Positions 16,799 to 25,605 of a stretch of 64,000 bases of DNA are shown piece after piece. The position numbers were made by a program, and so were the translations under genes. The notes beneath the pieces were generated by a model, which was given only the letters and a program-made list of their open reading frames with translations, was not told where the DNA came from and did no database searches. The stretch is from Novosphingobium sp. PP1Y (GTDB taxonomy: Bacteria; Pseudomonadota; Alphaproteobacteria; Sphingomonadales; Sphingomonadaceae), in assembly GCF_000253255.1 (NCBI RefSeq), contig NC_015583.1, positions 558,001-622,000 on the forward strand, given 5' to 3'. Every line of letters begins with the position of its first letter. Position 1 is the stretch's first letter.

Positions 16799-16858
16799 CT
16801 CGACCCTGTGCGCCTTGAACACTTTCTTCCCCAGATCGAGCCCGACTGTGAAGATCTC
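16799..16858 (-). pseudogene. Second IS110-like N-terminal fragment
   Basis: The - strand reads SEIFTVGLDLGKKVFKAHRVE, another copy of the DEDD-transposase first motif (TVGLDLAK-x-x-F-x-x-H-x-V). It is not continuous with the fragment at 16567-16694; a stop and frame change separate them. Confidence 0.45.
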
Positions 16859-16974
16859 CGAAGTAACGGCTCTTTCGTGTGGATCGTTCCCGAACCAAAC
16901 TGGCTCATCAATAGGAGTCGGGGGAAGGGGGCACATCATCCAAGCCCAGGCGCAAGGCGACAGGCCGCACCTAG

Positions 16975-16986
16975 TTTAACGCTAAA
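16975..16986. promoter_or_regulatory. LacI-type operator candidate TTTAACGCTAAA
   Basis: A 12 bp near-palindrome. With the copies at 17130, 17175 and 24063 it defines the pattern TTTARCGYTA (this one in the opposite orientation). It lies 284 bp before the TonB receptor start. Confidence 0.5.
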
Positions 16987-17129
16987 AGTGCAGTCCTTGT
17001 CAGTGTCAATCATGCGCAACTGAAAGTGAGCAGGGTACGGATCCAATTCCCGGGGTTATACCGCTCAGTCCCTGCGCGCGCGGGCAAAAGCCTGCCTGTG
17101 ATATTTCAGCAACAATTCTGCCGCTATAT

Positions 17130-17141
17130 ATTAGCGTTAAA
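17130..17141. promoter_or_regulatory. LacI-type operator candidate ATTAGCGTTAAA
   Basis: The second copy of the motif, 129 bp before the receptor start. It sits in the most AT-rich part of the region, where a promoter is expected. Confidence 0.55.
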
Positions 17142-17174
17142 ATTATTCCGTTGACGCGCGGCGTCGAAGGCGCT

Positions 17175-17186
17175 TTTAGCGTTACA
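17175..17186. promoter_or_regulatory. LacI-type operator candidate TTTAGCGTTACA
   Basis: The third copy of the motif, 84 bp before the receptor start and 45 bp (about four helical turns) from the second copy. That spacing would put both sites on the same DNA face. Confidence 0.55.
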
Positions 17187-17269
17187 CGTATCGAGTCACT
17201 CGAAGCCGCCGCACATGTCTGCCCTTGCGCAGCATGCTTGTAGTCGGACCGTTTATGAGGAGGGAGTGT

Positions 17270-19645
17270 ATGTCTTTGAAAGTCGCTATTCGCGTGTCCG
17301 CCGTGTCTGTATTGTCGCTGGGCGCAGCTCTGGCTGTCAGTGCGCCCGCCTTCGCCCAGGAAGCCGCTGACGAGGTTCAGCCGGGCGATATCGTCGTAAC
17401 CGCGCAGAAGCGCACTGAGCGCCTTCAGGACGTTCCCCTTGCCGTCACTGCGGTGAGTGCGGAATCGCTTGCCGCGCGCCAGATCAACGATACCAACTCG
17501 CTTGTCACTGCCATTCCTTCGCTGTCGTTCCAGCAGGGCGCAAACCCAACCAACACAAGCTTCCGAATCCGCGGCGTCGGTACGGCGCTGTTCGGTCAGG
17601 GTGTGGAATCTTCGGTTTCCGTCGTGGTGGACGGCGTTGTCGCCGTACGCTCGGCACAGGGCTTCTCGGAGCTCGCCGACATCGAGCGGATCGAAGTTCT
17701 GCGGGGCCCGCAGGGCACCCTGTTCGGCAAGAACGCGTCTGCCGGCGTGATCAGCATAACCACCGCGCGTCCCTCCGACGTGCTGGAAGGCAAGGGTGAG
17801 ATTACTGTCGCCGAGCACAATGAGTATCGTGCACGCGGCACTGTTTCGGGCCCGATCACCGACACGCTGCGTGCCCGCGTTTCCGGCTTCTATAGCGATG
17901 TCCAGGGCATCACCCGCAACATCGGCACCGGCAAATGGGTCAACGGCTCGAAAAGTTGGGGTCTGCGCGGCAAGCTGGAATGGGAGGCCACCAGCAATCT
18001 GACCTTCCTGCTGACGGGTGAATACAAGAAGACCGACTCGGATTGCTGCGCATCGACGTTGATCTCCATTGTGAATCCGGTTCTGCAGTCGGTCGTCGGG
18101 CCGATCGATGCATCGCGCAAGAACCGCACGATCAACGAAGATACTGACACCTACGCGAACAGCAAGTCGCAGACATACTCGCTTCAGGCCAACTGGGACC
18201 TGGGTGGATCGACGGTCACCTCGATCACCGCGTACCAGAAGTATGATCTGGAGGTTAATCAGCCCATCGACCGTATCAACGCAACTACGCCGATCTACTT
18301 GGGCCCCCCGTCCTTCGCGCCTTACACGCTCTGGAACCAGAATCACGGGATCGTCGATCTCAGTGCCTGGTCGCAGGAACTGCGCATCGCAAACAACGGT
18401 ACCTCGGACTTCAACTACGTCCTTGGCGCGTTTTACATGCACAGTGACATCGACCGTCCGTTCGACCGCCGCCGTGCACGTTGCACCGCTGGCGTCGTGG
18501 GCGAACCGTGCGCCAGCACGAATATCGTGTGGCAATCGGCTCAGAGCCGCATCCGCCTGAAGCAGGACAGCATCGCTGCGTTCGGTCAGGCCGACTACCG
18601 TCTTGTCGGTGGTCTGCGTGCTATCGGCGGTATTCGCGTGCAGTATGAAAAGGGCACAAACAGCGGCGTTCGCACTGCTCCGATCGTTGCCGGCGACAAC
18701 GTGTTCCCTGGCAACGCAAGCACCAGCGGCACTTTCAGCGCACATGACACCGCTGTGACCGGCAAGGCCGGCCTGCAGTACGAATTCAGCCGCAATGCGC
18801 AGGTCTATGGCACCTATACCCGTGGCTACAAGGGCTTGGGCTACGAGATGGAAATCTCAGCCGATCTGGCCAATCAGAACGCGATCCAGCCTGAACACGT
18901 CAATGCCTACGAAATCGGCTTCAAGGGCAGCACCGCTGACCGTACGCTGAGCATCTCGGCAGCCCTGTTCCAGGCGGATTACTCGAACCTTCAGGTGCAG
19001 GCAAACCGTTCGGACCCGAACACAGGCGTTATCCGTTTCACGACCACCAATGCGGGCTCGTCGCGCACCCGTGGTTTCGAAATCGAAGCGACCATGCGTC
19101 CTTCGGACTCGTTCTCTGTCAATGCCGCCGTCACCTACGCACAGTCGCGTATCGACATCGATGGCCTGAACTGCGCGCTGCAGCTGCAGGCCGGTGCACC
19201 GGTCATGACCGGGACCCCGATCAACGTCTGCTATCGCACCAGCGCAGGCGCCACGCCTCAGCAGAACCTGCGCGGTCGCCCGCTGCAGGCCAGCCCGGAT
19301 TGGCGCATCTCTGTGGTCCCGCGCTACGATTATGAAGGTGATCGTTTCAATGCCTTCGCTCAGATCGGCGTCAACTTCACCAGTGCGCAATACCTGAGCT
19401 CGGAACTCGATCCGTTGACTATCCAGCCTGCGTATACGCTTGTCGATGCATCGGTCGGCGTCTCGACCGCAGACAAGCGCTACAACCTGACGGTATTCGT
19501 GAAGAATCTGTTCGATACGAATTACCTGACCAACATCGGTCATAACTCGTTGATGTCGACCGTCGCCAATCCCTACGATTTGGTCGCTACGTACAACAAG
19601 GACTCCAGCCGTTACTTCGGCGCCACCTTCGGCGTCCGCTTCTAA
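17270..19645 (+). CDS. TonB-dependent outer-membrane receptor of a glycan-utilisation locus
   Basis: A 791-residue receptor. Signal peptide 1-29 ends in APAFA; a TonB box DIVVTAQ follows at 40-46, then the plug domain (RGVGTALFGQGVESSVSVVVDGV, read in parts, and RIEVLRGPQGTLFGKNASAGVI) and a beta barrel ending in terminal Phe (GVRF). It imports a large or scarce ligand across the outer membrane using TonB energy. AGGAGG stands six bases before the ATG. The following sulfatase and GH3 genes, plus LacI-type operators upstream, suggest a sulfated oligosaccharide ligand (inference). Confidence 0.93.
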   Translation: MSLKVAIRVSAVSVLSLGAALAVSAPAFAQEAADEVQPGDIVVTAQKRTERLQDVPLAVTAVSAESLAARQINDTNSLVTAIPSLSFQQGANPTNTSFRIRGVGTALFGQGVESSVSVVVDGVVAVRSAQGFSELADIERIEVLRGPQGTLFGKNASAGVISITTARPSDVLEGKGEITVAEHNEYRARGTVSGPITDTLRARVSGFYSDVQGITRNIGTGKWVNGSKSWGLRGKLEWEATSNLTFLLTGEYKKTDSDCCASTLISIVNPVLQSVVGPIDASRKNRTINEDTDTYANSKSQTYSLQANWDLGGSTVTSITAYQKYDLEVNQPIDRINATTPIYLGPPSFAPYTLWNQNHGIVDLSAWSQELRIANNGTSDFNYVLGAFYMHSDIDRPFDRRRARCTAGVVGEPCASTNIVWQSAQSRIRLKQDSIAAFGQADYRLVGGLRAIGGIRVQYEKGTNSGVRTAPIVAGDNVFPGNASTSGTFSAHDTAVTGKAGLQYEFSRNAQVYGTYTRGYKGLGYEMEISADLANQNAIQPEHVNAYEIGFKGSTADRTLSISAALFQADYSNLQVQANRSDPNTGVIRFTTTNAGSSRTRGFEIEATMRPSDSFSVNAAVTYAQSRIDIDGLNCALQLQAGAPVMTGTPINVCYRTSAGATPQQNLRGRPLQASPDWRISVVPRYDYEGDRFNAFAQIGVNFTSAQYLSSELDPLTIQPAYTLVDASVGVSTADKRYNLTVFVKNLFDTNYLTNIGHNSLMSTVANPYDLVATYNKDSSRYFGATFGVRF

Positions 19646-19653
19646 AAAGCACC

Positions 19654-19681
19654 GAGAGCCGGGCGCTTGCGCCCGGCTCTC
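19654..19681 (+). terminator. Strong hairpin after the TonB receptor gene
   Basis: A perfect 12 bp stem (GAGAGCCGGGCG / CGCCCGGCTCTC) with a CTTG loop begins 9 bp after the receptor stop and is followed by TTGTCTCTTT. It may terminate or attenuate transcription, lowering sulfatase/GH3 expression relative to the receptor. Confidence 0.75.
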
Positions 19682-19706
19682 TTGTCTCTTTGGGAAAGTA
19701 CAGGCC

Positions 19707-21050
19707 GTGGACCGACGCAGTTTCCTCGCAACCGCCATGACGACCGCAGCGGTGTGTACTTCTCCGGCTGCCATGGCAGCGAATGCGCGCAGACCGCGCA
19801 ATGTCATTGTCATCCTGTGCGACGATCTGGGCTACGGGGATCTGAGCATCACCGGCGCGCGTGGCATCAAGACGCCCAACATCGATCGCATGGCGCGCGA
19901 AGGGCGCACGTTCTCTCAATTCTATGCGGCGGCAAACTTGTGCACGCCCTCCCGGGCAGGACTGCTGACCGGCCGCTATCCCGTGCGCACGGGCCTTGGC
20001 GACAAGGTCATTCTCTACAATGACGACCGCGTCCTGCCGACGAGCGAAGTCACCATTCCCACCGCGCTCAAGACTGCAGAATATGCGACGGGATTGTTCG
20101 GCAAGTGGCATCTGGGTCACCGCGGACCGGACTGGCTGCCGACACATCATGGGTTCGATCGCTTTGTCGGCATCCCTTATAGCCATGACATGAGTCCGCT
20201 GGTTCTGGTCCGGGCGGAAGCGGGCAAGGAAGCGCACCAGGTTCCGACTGAAATCACTCCGCTTCAGCAGATCTTCTGCGAAGAGGCGGAGCAGTTCATC
20301 ACCGAGAACGCGGAGCGGCCCTTTTTCGTCGAACTGGCGCTCAGTGCGCCGCACCTGCCGTGCCGCCCGCCTGCACCGTTCGCAGGTCGTTCCGGCGCGG
20401 GAGCCTATGGCGATTCGGTGGAAGAAGTGGACGACAAGGTCGGTCGTATCCTTGCTCTGCTGCGAAAGCTCGGGATCGAGCGTGACACGCTGGTTCTCTT
20501 CACCTCCGACAATGGCCCCTGGTATGAGGGCTCGAGCGGGCCGCTGCGCCAGCGCAAGGGCGGCGGCGGTTACGATGGTGCCAGCAAGGTGCCGATGATC
20601 GCCTGGAGCCCAGGATCCGTGTCCGCTTCAAGCCACTGCGATGCGATCGCCATGGCCATCGATTTTCTCCCTACCTGCTGTGCGCTTGCCGGTGTCCCGC
20701 TTCCCGAGGTCGAACTGGATGGAAAGGACATTTCCTCCCTCATATTCGACGGCGCGGAGCAGTCTCCCCATGAAGAGCTTGTCCTGTTCGACAATGAAGA
20801 CCCTGTCGCGATCCGGACCCAGCACTGGAAGTTCGTCTCGGGTGACTACTTTCTGGCCGCCTTCCGGCCGACCGACCCGAAGTATCCGCAGCTTTATGAC
20901 CTCAGGGACGATCCGGCCGAAAACTACAGCAAGGCCGACCGCCATCCCGAAGTGCTTGCCGACATGCGTCGCCGGCTTGAGCGTGCCCGCGAACGCTTCG
21001 CACCGTTCAAGCGCGCTTCGCAACCCAGATCTTCGGGCGCGCACGCATGA
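19707..21050 (+). CDS. Type I (formylglycine) sulfatase, Tat-exported
   Basis: A 447-residue sulfatase. The active-site signature C-T-P-S-R (Cys79-Arg83) is the site converted to formylglycine, and CDDLGYGDL (Asp39, Asp40) gives metal ligands. The N-terminus has a twin-arginine pattern (DRRSFLAT) followed by an Ala-rich stretch ending AAMAA, so export by Tat is likely. The start is a GTG with a weak ribosome site; the next ATG would remove the twin arginines. Together with GH3 and the receptor it should remove sulfate esters from a glycan. No maturation enzyme (FGE or anSME) is in the window. Confidence 0.9.
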   Translation: MDRRSFLATAMTTAAVCTSPAAMAANARRPRNVIVILCDDLGYGDLSITGARGIKTPNIDRMAREGRTFSQFYAAANLCTPSRAGLLTGRYPVRTGLGDKVILYNDDRVLPTSEVTIPTALKTAEYATGLFGKWHLGHRGPDWLPTHHGFDRFVGIPYSHDMSPLVLVRAEAGKEAHQVPTEITPLQQIFCEEAEQFITENAERPFFVELALSAPHLPCRPPAPFAGRSGAGAYGDSVEEVDDKVGRILALLRKLGIERDTLVLFTSDNGPWYEGSSGPLRQRKGGGGYDGASKVPMIAWSPGSVSASSHCDAIAMAIDFLPTCCALAGVPLPEVELDGKDISSLIFDGAEQSPHEELVLFDNEDPVAIRTQHWKFVSGDYFLAAFRPTDPKYPQLYDLRDDPAENYSKADRHPEVLADMRRRLERARERFAPFKRASQPRSSGAHA

Positions 21051-22735
21051 TTGAGCCTGCTTCGGGGGGCACCGATCCGCTCACCATCGACGATGCCGCC
21101 CGGGCCTGGGTGGAACGCCTGCGCGATACGATGAGCGCCGAGGAAAAAGTCGGTCAGCTCTTCGTGTTCTCCACCTCGCAGGACAGCCGCGAGGAGCTGG
21201 CGCCATTGCTGGCCCTCAAGCCCGGTGGCATCAATCGCTTTCCCAGGCCCGATCTCGCTGCCTTTCGCGATGCGACGATGTTCGCCATTGAAAGCAGCAA
21301 TGTGCCGCCGATCTTCACCGGCGACATCGAAGGGGGCACGATCAGCTATCCCTTCGCGACGGCAGTCCCGAACATCATGGGCCTTGCCGCTTGCGACGAC
21401 CTGGCGACAACCGAAGCGGTGGCGCGACTTGTCGCACGCGAGAGCCGGGTATTGGGCTACGACTGGTCGTTCGGTCCTGTGGTCGACATCAATTCCGCCT
21501 TTCGCAGCGCGATCGTCGGTACCCGCTCTTTCGGTTCCGATCCGGATCGTGTCCTTGCACAGGCCAGTGTCTATGCTCGCGTCCTGCAGGAGGAAGGCGT
21601 CGCCGCATGCCTCAAGCATTGGCCGGGCGATGGTTTCGATGAGCGCGATCAACACCTTGTCACCAGCGTCAATCCGCTGTCGGTCGAGGAATGGCATGAA
21701 CTCTACGGACGCATCTACGGCTCCTTGATCCGCGCCGGGGTGATGACGGTCATGTCGGCCCATATCGCATTCCCGGCATACATCCGTGCGCGTATGCCCG
21801 ATGCCGGTCGCGAAGCGTTTCAGCCGGCCAGCGTTTCACGCCTGCTGAACGAGGAACTGCTGCGCGGAGAGTTGGGCTTCAAGGGCCTGATCATATCCGA
21901 TGCCACCGGCATGGGCGGCCTTACGAGCTGGATGGAACGATCCGAAGCCGTTCCGGCCCTGATCGAGAACGGGTGCGACATGTTCCTGTTCAGCCGTGCA
22001 CCCGAGCAGGATTATCGTTTGATGATCGATGGGCTGCGCAAGGGCCTGCTATCCGAGGCGCGGCTCGAGGAGGCGATCACCCGCATTCTCTCGCTTAAGG
22101 CTCGTCTGGGCCTGCACTTGCGCGAGCCGGAAGAACGCCTCGCGCCCCTCGAGCAGATGCGCGCGGGGTTGCAGCAGTCTGCAGATGTCCGGAAGGCCAA
22201 TGCGGCCTCGGGCCAGAGCATCACCTTGGTCAAGGATGTGCAGGATCTCCTGCCGCTTGATCCCATTCGCCACCGTCGCATCGTGGCAGTCATGGAGGAG
22301 GGGTTCAGCTTCTGGGATGGCGCATTGGGCCGTGGATATGGCCCCATTATCGGGGAATTGACGCAGCGCGGCTTCGAGGTTCGGGCTTATGATCCCGACA
22401 ATATGCCGACACGCGAGGATACCGATCTCGTGCTCTACCTCGTGGGGCAGGAAGCGACGCCAAGCGCCGCGCACATCTACCTCGATTTCGTGAAGCTGCA
22501 CGGGACCAATCGCAAGGCAATGACGCAGTTTGCCCAGGAAATTCCGACAGCATTGATTTCCTTCGGTCAGCCTTACTATCTCTTCGATGCGCCGCACATG
22601 AAGACCAGTATCAATGCCTACAGCTCGATTGAATCGGTCCAGCGCGAAACGGCGCGGCGCCTCGTTGGCGAAGCACCGTTTACTGGCGTGAGCCCCGTCG
22701 ATGCGTTCTGTGGCCTCGAACAGCTCAAGTGGTAA
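21047..22735 (+). CDS. Glycoside hydrolase family 3, NagZ-like (beta-N-acetylhexosaminidase type)
   Basis: A 562-residue GH3 enzyme whose ATG overlaps the sulfatase stop (ATGA). The block KHWPGDG at 190-196 with D-x-H at 201-203 corresponds to the KHFPGHG...D-S-H loop of NagZ-type GH3 enzymes, which use an Asp-His dyad as acid/base. The nucleophile is probably Asp285 in ISDATGMGG. No signal peptide is evident, so it may act in the cytoplasm on an imported, desulfated sugar. A C-terminal domain follows at about 380-562. Specificity for amino sugars is an inference from the loop. Confidence 0.88.
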   Translation: MIEPASGGTDPLTIDDAARAWVERLRDTMSAEEKVGQLFVFSTSQDSREELAPLLALKPGGINRFPRPDLAAFRDATMFAIESSNVPPIFTGDIEGGTISYPFATAVPNIMGLAACDDLATTEAVARLVARESRVLGYDWSFGPVVDINSAFRSAIVGTRSFGSDPDRVLAQASVYARVLQEEGVAACLKHWPGDGFDERDQHLVTSVNPLSVEEWHELYGRIYGSLIRAGVMTVMSAHIAFPAYIRARMPDAGREAFQPASVSRLLNEELLRGELGFKGLIISDATGMGGLTSWMERSEAVPALIENGCDMFLFSRAPEQDYRLMIDGLRKGLLSEARLEEAITRILSLKARLGLHLREPEERLAPLEQMRAGLQQSADVRKANAASGQSITLVKDVQDLLPLDPIRHRRIVAVMEEGFSFWDGALGRGYGPIIGELTQRGFEVRAYDPDNMPTREDTDLVLYLVGQEATPSAAHIYLDFVKLHGTNRKAMTQFAQEIPTALISFGQPYYLFDAPHMKTSINAYSSIESVQRETARRLVGEAPFTGVSPVDAFCGLEQLKW

Positions 22736-22941
22736 GGTCGAACAGGCGATAGGCGCACTCCGTTGCAACTGCGCCAGACAACTTTGGGTTGTCAGTGAGC
22801 GGCGCTCGCCGGTGTGTCTTGGCGTCAAGCCTATCAACGAGATTCTGGATCAAGAACGCACAGGTATCCCGAGAACTCTCGTGCGCAGGAACATTCGGTG
22901 CGGCGATGAGTGCGGATCTGACGCCGATTGCTTCTTCTGGC

Positions 22942-23997
22942 TCACGACCGGGCAGTACCCACGGAGAGGCGCTCGATGACCTCGAAGTCGACATAGATCG
23001 CCTTGGCCGAGATCTGGTTGGCGCTATTGGGATTTCGCAAGGCATCGACCAATCGATCAGTCGCCTGTTCGGCGATCTGCGCAAGGGGCTGGCGGACGGT
23101 AGTCAATGATGGCCAGATTTTTACCGCAATCGGCGAATCGTCGAATCCGATGATCGAAATATCGTCGGGGATCGACAGGTTCTGGCGCAAGGCAACGTTT
23201 ACAAACGCCGCTGCCATATCGTCGTTGCCGGCAAGGACGGCAGTTGCATCGCGATCTTCGATCAGCACGCGTTCGGCCAGTTCCAGCCCTGCATCGAAAG
23301 TAGGTCGTGCTTCCCACACCAGATTCATGTCCGGTGCGATGCCGAACTCTCCGAGTGCGCGAAGATATCCGCGCAGACGGGAAACTGCGACGAGAGCGCC
23401 CGGCAAAGTGACGAGGCCGATGCGACGATGCCCCTTTTCCAACAGGATGCGCGTGATCTCATAGGTGGCCTGTTCGTCGTCGATACGCACGCAATCCATG
23501 TTGGGCAGCTCGCCGCCAGGGGCGAGGGCAATCATCTTGGTGTCGTACCTTTCCGGCAGACCGGCTGCGCTGACCATCTCGCACAGCGGAGGCGGCAACA
23601 GCAGGCCATCGAGATCCATCTTGAGAAAGCGCTCAACTCCCGTGATGGGATCGGCCGAATCGTACGTATCCATCACCAGCTGTGCGCCCAGTCTTGAGAC
23701 GGCCCTCAGGGTGCCTACCAGAATTGCGCTCAAAAGCGCGCTCTCAGCGCCGTGATGTATCAGTCCAATGCGCAGCGTAGCCGCGCTTGCCAGAGCTCGT
23801 GCAGCAGAATTCGGAGTGTAGTTGAGTGTCTTTACCGCCTTGAGAACGGCCTCGCGCGTCGCAGGCTGCACTACAGGTCGATTGTTGAGCACATTCGAAA
23901 CGGTCATTGCCGATACGCCGGCCAATTCGGCAACAGCCGTAATTGTGGGGCCGCTGCGTCCGCGTCGCCGTTTTCGCGTGTTCGTGCTGCTGGTCAT
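22942..23997 (-). CDS. LacI-family transcriptional regulator
   Basis: A 351-residue repressor-type regulator with an N-terminal helix-turn-helix (TITAVAELAGVSAMTVSNVLNN, in two pieces), hinge helix (NSAARALASA) and a periplasmic-binding-protein-like sensor domain (VLAGNDDMAAAFVNVA, DISIIGFDDSPIA). It converges with the GH3 gene. The ATG at 23997 gives the usual N-terminus, though 24012 is also possible; neither has a perfect ribosome site. A copy of the TTTAGCGTTA motif 66 bp upstream and three at the receptor promoter point to control of the receptor/sulfatase/GH3 genes and of itself (inference). Confidence 0.9.
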   Translation of the reverse strand: MTSSTNTRKRRRGRSGPTITAVAELAGVSAMTVSNVLNNRPVVQPATREAVLKAVKTLNYTPNSAARALASAATLRIGLIHHGAESALLSAILVGTLRAVSRLGAQLVMDTYDSADPITGVERFLKMDLDGLLLPPPLCEMVSAAGLPERYDTKMIALAPGGELPNMDCVRIDDEQATYEITRILLEKGHRRIGLVTLPGALVAVSRLRGYLRALGEFGIAPDMNLVWEARPTFDAGLELAERVLIEDRDATAVLAGNDDMAAAFVNVALRQNLSIPDDISIIGFDDSPIAVKIWPSLTTVRQPLAQIAEQATDRLVDALRNPNSANQISAKAIYVDFEVIERLSVGTARS

Positions 23998-24062
23998 AGA
24001 CTTCCATTTCAATTGGCGAAGTGCGGCAGTCGAAGCTCGACCTGCTCGGTGCCGGATTTTGA

Positions 24063-24074
24063 TTTAGCGTTAAC
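24063..24074. promoter_or_regulatory. LacI-type operator candidate TTTAGCGTTAAC at lacI
   Basis: The fourth copy of the motif, in the upstream region of the lacI gene, consistent with autoregulation. Confidence 0.5.
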
Positions 24075-24281
24075 AGGCAGCCTATCCAAGATTTGCGCCG
24101 AACCCTATAGGCAATCACATGCTTTTCATCGGTCCATATAAATAATCCGGGCTCGATCGGCGCGATGCAGAAGAAAGGGAGAGTACTCTCGCTCGCCGTT
24201 GGCCTTTTTGAAAAGCGCTGCAAGACCCGTCATCTCGTCCTCGCGGATTATCTGGACAAATTCGATGCGGCGTGAACGGCC

Positions 24282-24660
24282 TCATTTGTAATGGACCTTG
24301 CCGGCAGCGTGACCTGAATCGAAAGAGAAATCGCCTTCGATGATCCACTTGGGATCGAGAAGAATGGCGTGCCTGTCACAAGTTGAAAGAAATCCGCTGA
24401 GGCGCGCCTCGGCTGCCGGCAAGCCTCGGGGGCGGTGACGAAGCCGATCTGGCGCTGGCCATCTGCGACAAGATACTCGGTCATTGCGGATGCAGCAGCG
24501 ATTTCGCAATCCATGCCGGGCAGTGCCAAGCCTTGCACAATTGCAGCAATCGGCAATCCATGTCTGTCAGCCGATCCGTCATGAGCCAGTTCGGCAGAAT
24601 ACGGTGCGGGAAGCACGACCGCATTCGCAACACTGTGAACCAGCCAATAACCGCCCTAAT
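24282..24660 (-). pseudogene. Decayed second LacI-family regulator
   Basis: Reading - strand frames in turn gives LacI sensor-domain pieces: AVVLPAPYSAEL, then LALPGMDCEIAAASAMTEYL, then QRQIGFVTAPE, then after a frameshift ARLSGFLS and DPKWIIEGDFSFDSGHAAGK before a stop. The order matches the LacI sensor domain, and MDC and the RIGxVT strand match the intact lacI next door. The DNA-binding domain is missing. It looks like an old broken paralogue. Confidence 0.6.
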
Positions 24661-24849
24661 CGCATCTTCGAGTTTGAGCGCGGCACACTCGCGCAGCAGG
24701 ACCTGTGCCCTCAATCGCGCATCTTTCCCTCCGCCCTTCGGTCCCGGTCACCCATGTTCCGGGCGCAGACGATAATCGGCTTGGAGACAGCCAGCATTGT
24801 TTGCGCTCGTCGAAGCGGTGCTTGCCTCATGACCGCGCGGCGAGCCAAA

Positions 24850-24865
24850 CAGTCAACGGTGACTG
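24850..24865. promoter_or_regulatory. Perfect inverted repeat CAGTCA-acgg-TGACTG
   Basis: It is the counterpart of 10498-10513, 47 bp before the main palindrome in both promoters. It may be a second operator or part of the divergent promoter. Confidence 0.5.
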
Positions 24866-24896
24866 GAAGTGAAGAGGCGTTTCATCTAAAGCTTAA

Positions 24897-24914
24897 GCCA
24901 AACGACCGTTTGGT
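24897..24914. promoter_or_regulatory. Candidate TetR autoregulatory operator
   Basis: GCCAAACGACCGTTTGGT differs from the perfect palindrome at 10545 in two of 18 bases. It lies 30 bp before the tetR ATG, the usual place for autoregulation. Confidence 0.65.
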
Positions 24915-24943
24915 GAATTGCGGGCAACAGGTAGAAGGTGCGG

Positions 24944-25579
24944 ATGCGGGACATGGATCAGTCACTCGAGACCGTCGATCCGCCAGCCCGGAGCGGGAGC
25001 AGGGACCGCACCGAGCGCTGGCCGGAATTGCTGGAAGTTGCGGCGGAACTCTTCGCTGAAAAAGGATACGACGGCACTTCGCTGCGCGATATTGCCGAGA
25101 GGATGGGTATGCTCAAGGGCAGCCTCTATCACTACATTTCGGGAAAGAGTGACCTGCTTGTTCACGTTATGCGCGAGGCTCACCATCGGGGCCTGCGCTC
25201 GATCTCTGCGCTTGCGCGAGAGGAGGGGCCGGCAATCGAGCGGCTGGAAGCGATCGTCGTCGCCCATGGACGCTACGTCTGCACCGAGAGGATTTTCACG
25301 GCCGGATTTTTCGAAGCGCGCAAGCACTTGCCCGCGGCGCGCGCGGCGGAATTCGCGGCCGATGAGAGGGACTACCGCTTGCGGGTCGAGGCGCTGATCG
25401 TCCGCGGGCAGGAGGAAGGCGCCCTGCGCCCTGACCTCGATCCCAAGCTGACAGCGCTGTGCCTGCTCGGCTTTCTCAATTCGCTTCACTTGTGGGTGCG
25501 CCCCAATGGCATCCACTCGATCCGCCGCATCTGCGAGCATGCTGTGATGTTGGGGCTCGATGGGTTGCGGCGACGATGA
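24944..25579 (+). CDS. TetR-family regulator (probable regulator of the Rieske operon)
   Basis: A 211-residue TetR protein. The DNA-binding domain spans about residues 25-72 (LFAEKGYDGTSLRDIAERMG, then MLKGSLYHYISGKSDLL). The C-terminal domain has a helical ligand-binding layout (LCLLGFLNSLHLWVRPNG). Starts at GTG 24938, ATG 24944 and ATG 24953 are all possible; I favour 24944 for its AAGG spacing. Its promoter is homologous to that of the Rieske gene at 10370, with shared operator-like palindromes. This suggests it regulates that operon in trans. The effector may be an acyl-CoA or aromatic compound (inference). Confidence 0.9.
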   Translation: MRDMDQSLETVDPPARSGSRDRTERWPELLEVAAELFAEKGYDGTSLRDIAERMGMLKGSLYHYISGKSDLLVHVMREAHHRGLRSISALAREEGPAIERLEAIVVAHGRYVCTERIFTAGFFEARKHLPAARAAEFAADERDYRLRVEALIVRGQEEGALRPDLDPKLTALCLLGFLNSLHLWVRPNGIHSIRRICEHAVMLGLDGLRRR

Positions 25580-25605
25580 GTAGCCTGTGCCCGCCCATCT
25601 CCGGT

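Larger units (their letters stand above)
16570..17269. other. 700 bp without intact gene: IS remnants then receptor promoter
   Basis: The left half holds the two transposase remnants. The right half (from about 16970) is the promoter region of the TonB receptor gene, with three copies of the LacI-type motif listed separately. No complete gene is visible on either strand. Confidence 0.6.
24075..24943. other. 870 bp without intact gene: lacI remnant and tetR promoter
   Basis: Besides the lacI remnant and the tetR operator region, the - strand shows at 24720-24722 an ATG after GGAGGGAAAG. Its surroundings match the start of the Rieske gene at 10370, but the frame closes at the fourth codon (ATG CGC GAT TGA). 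This is read as a vestige of a lost second Rieske gene. The part from 24120 to 24280 has an open - frame of unrecognised origin. Confidence 0.45.

Noticed and set aside
17006..18745. Open - frame (579 codons) opposite the TonB receptor
   Set aside because: The + strand receptor is unambiguous with signal peptide, TonB box and plug; the - frame has no motif or ribosome site.
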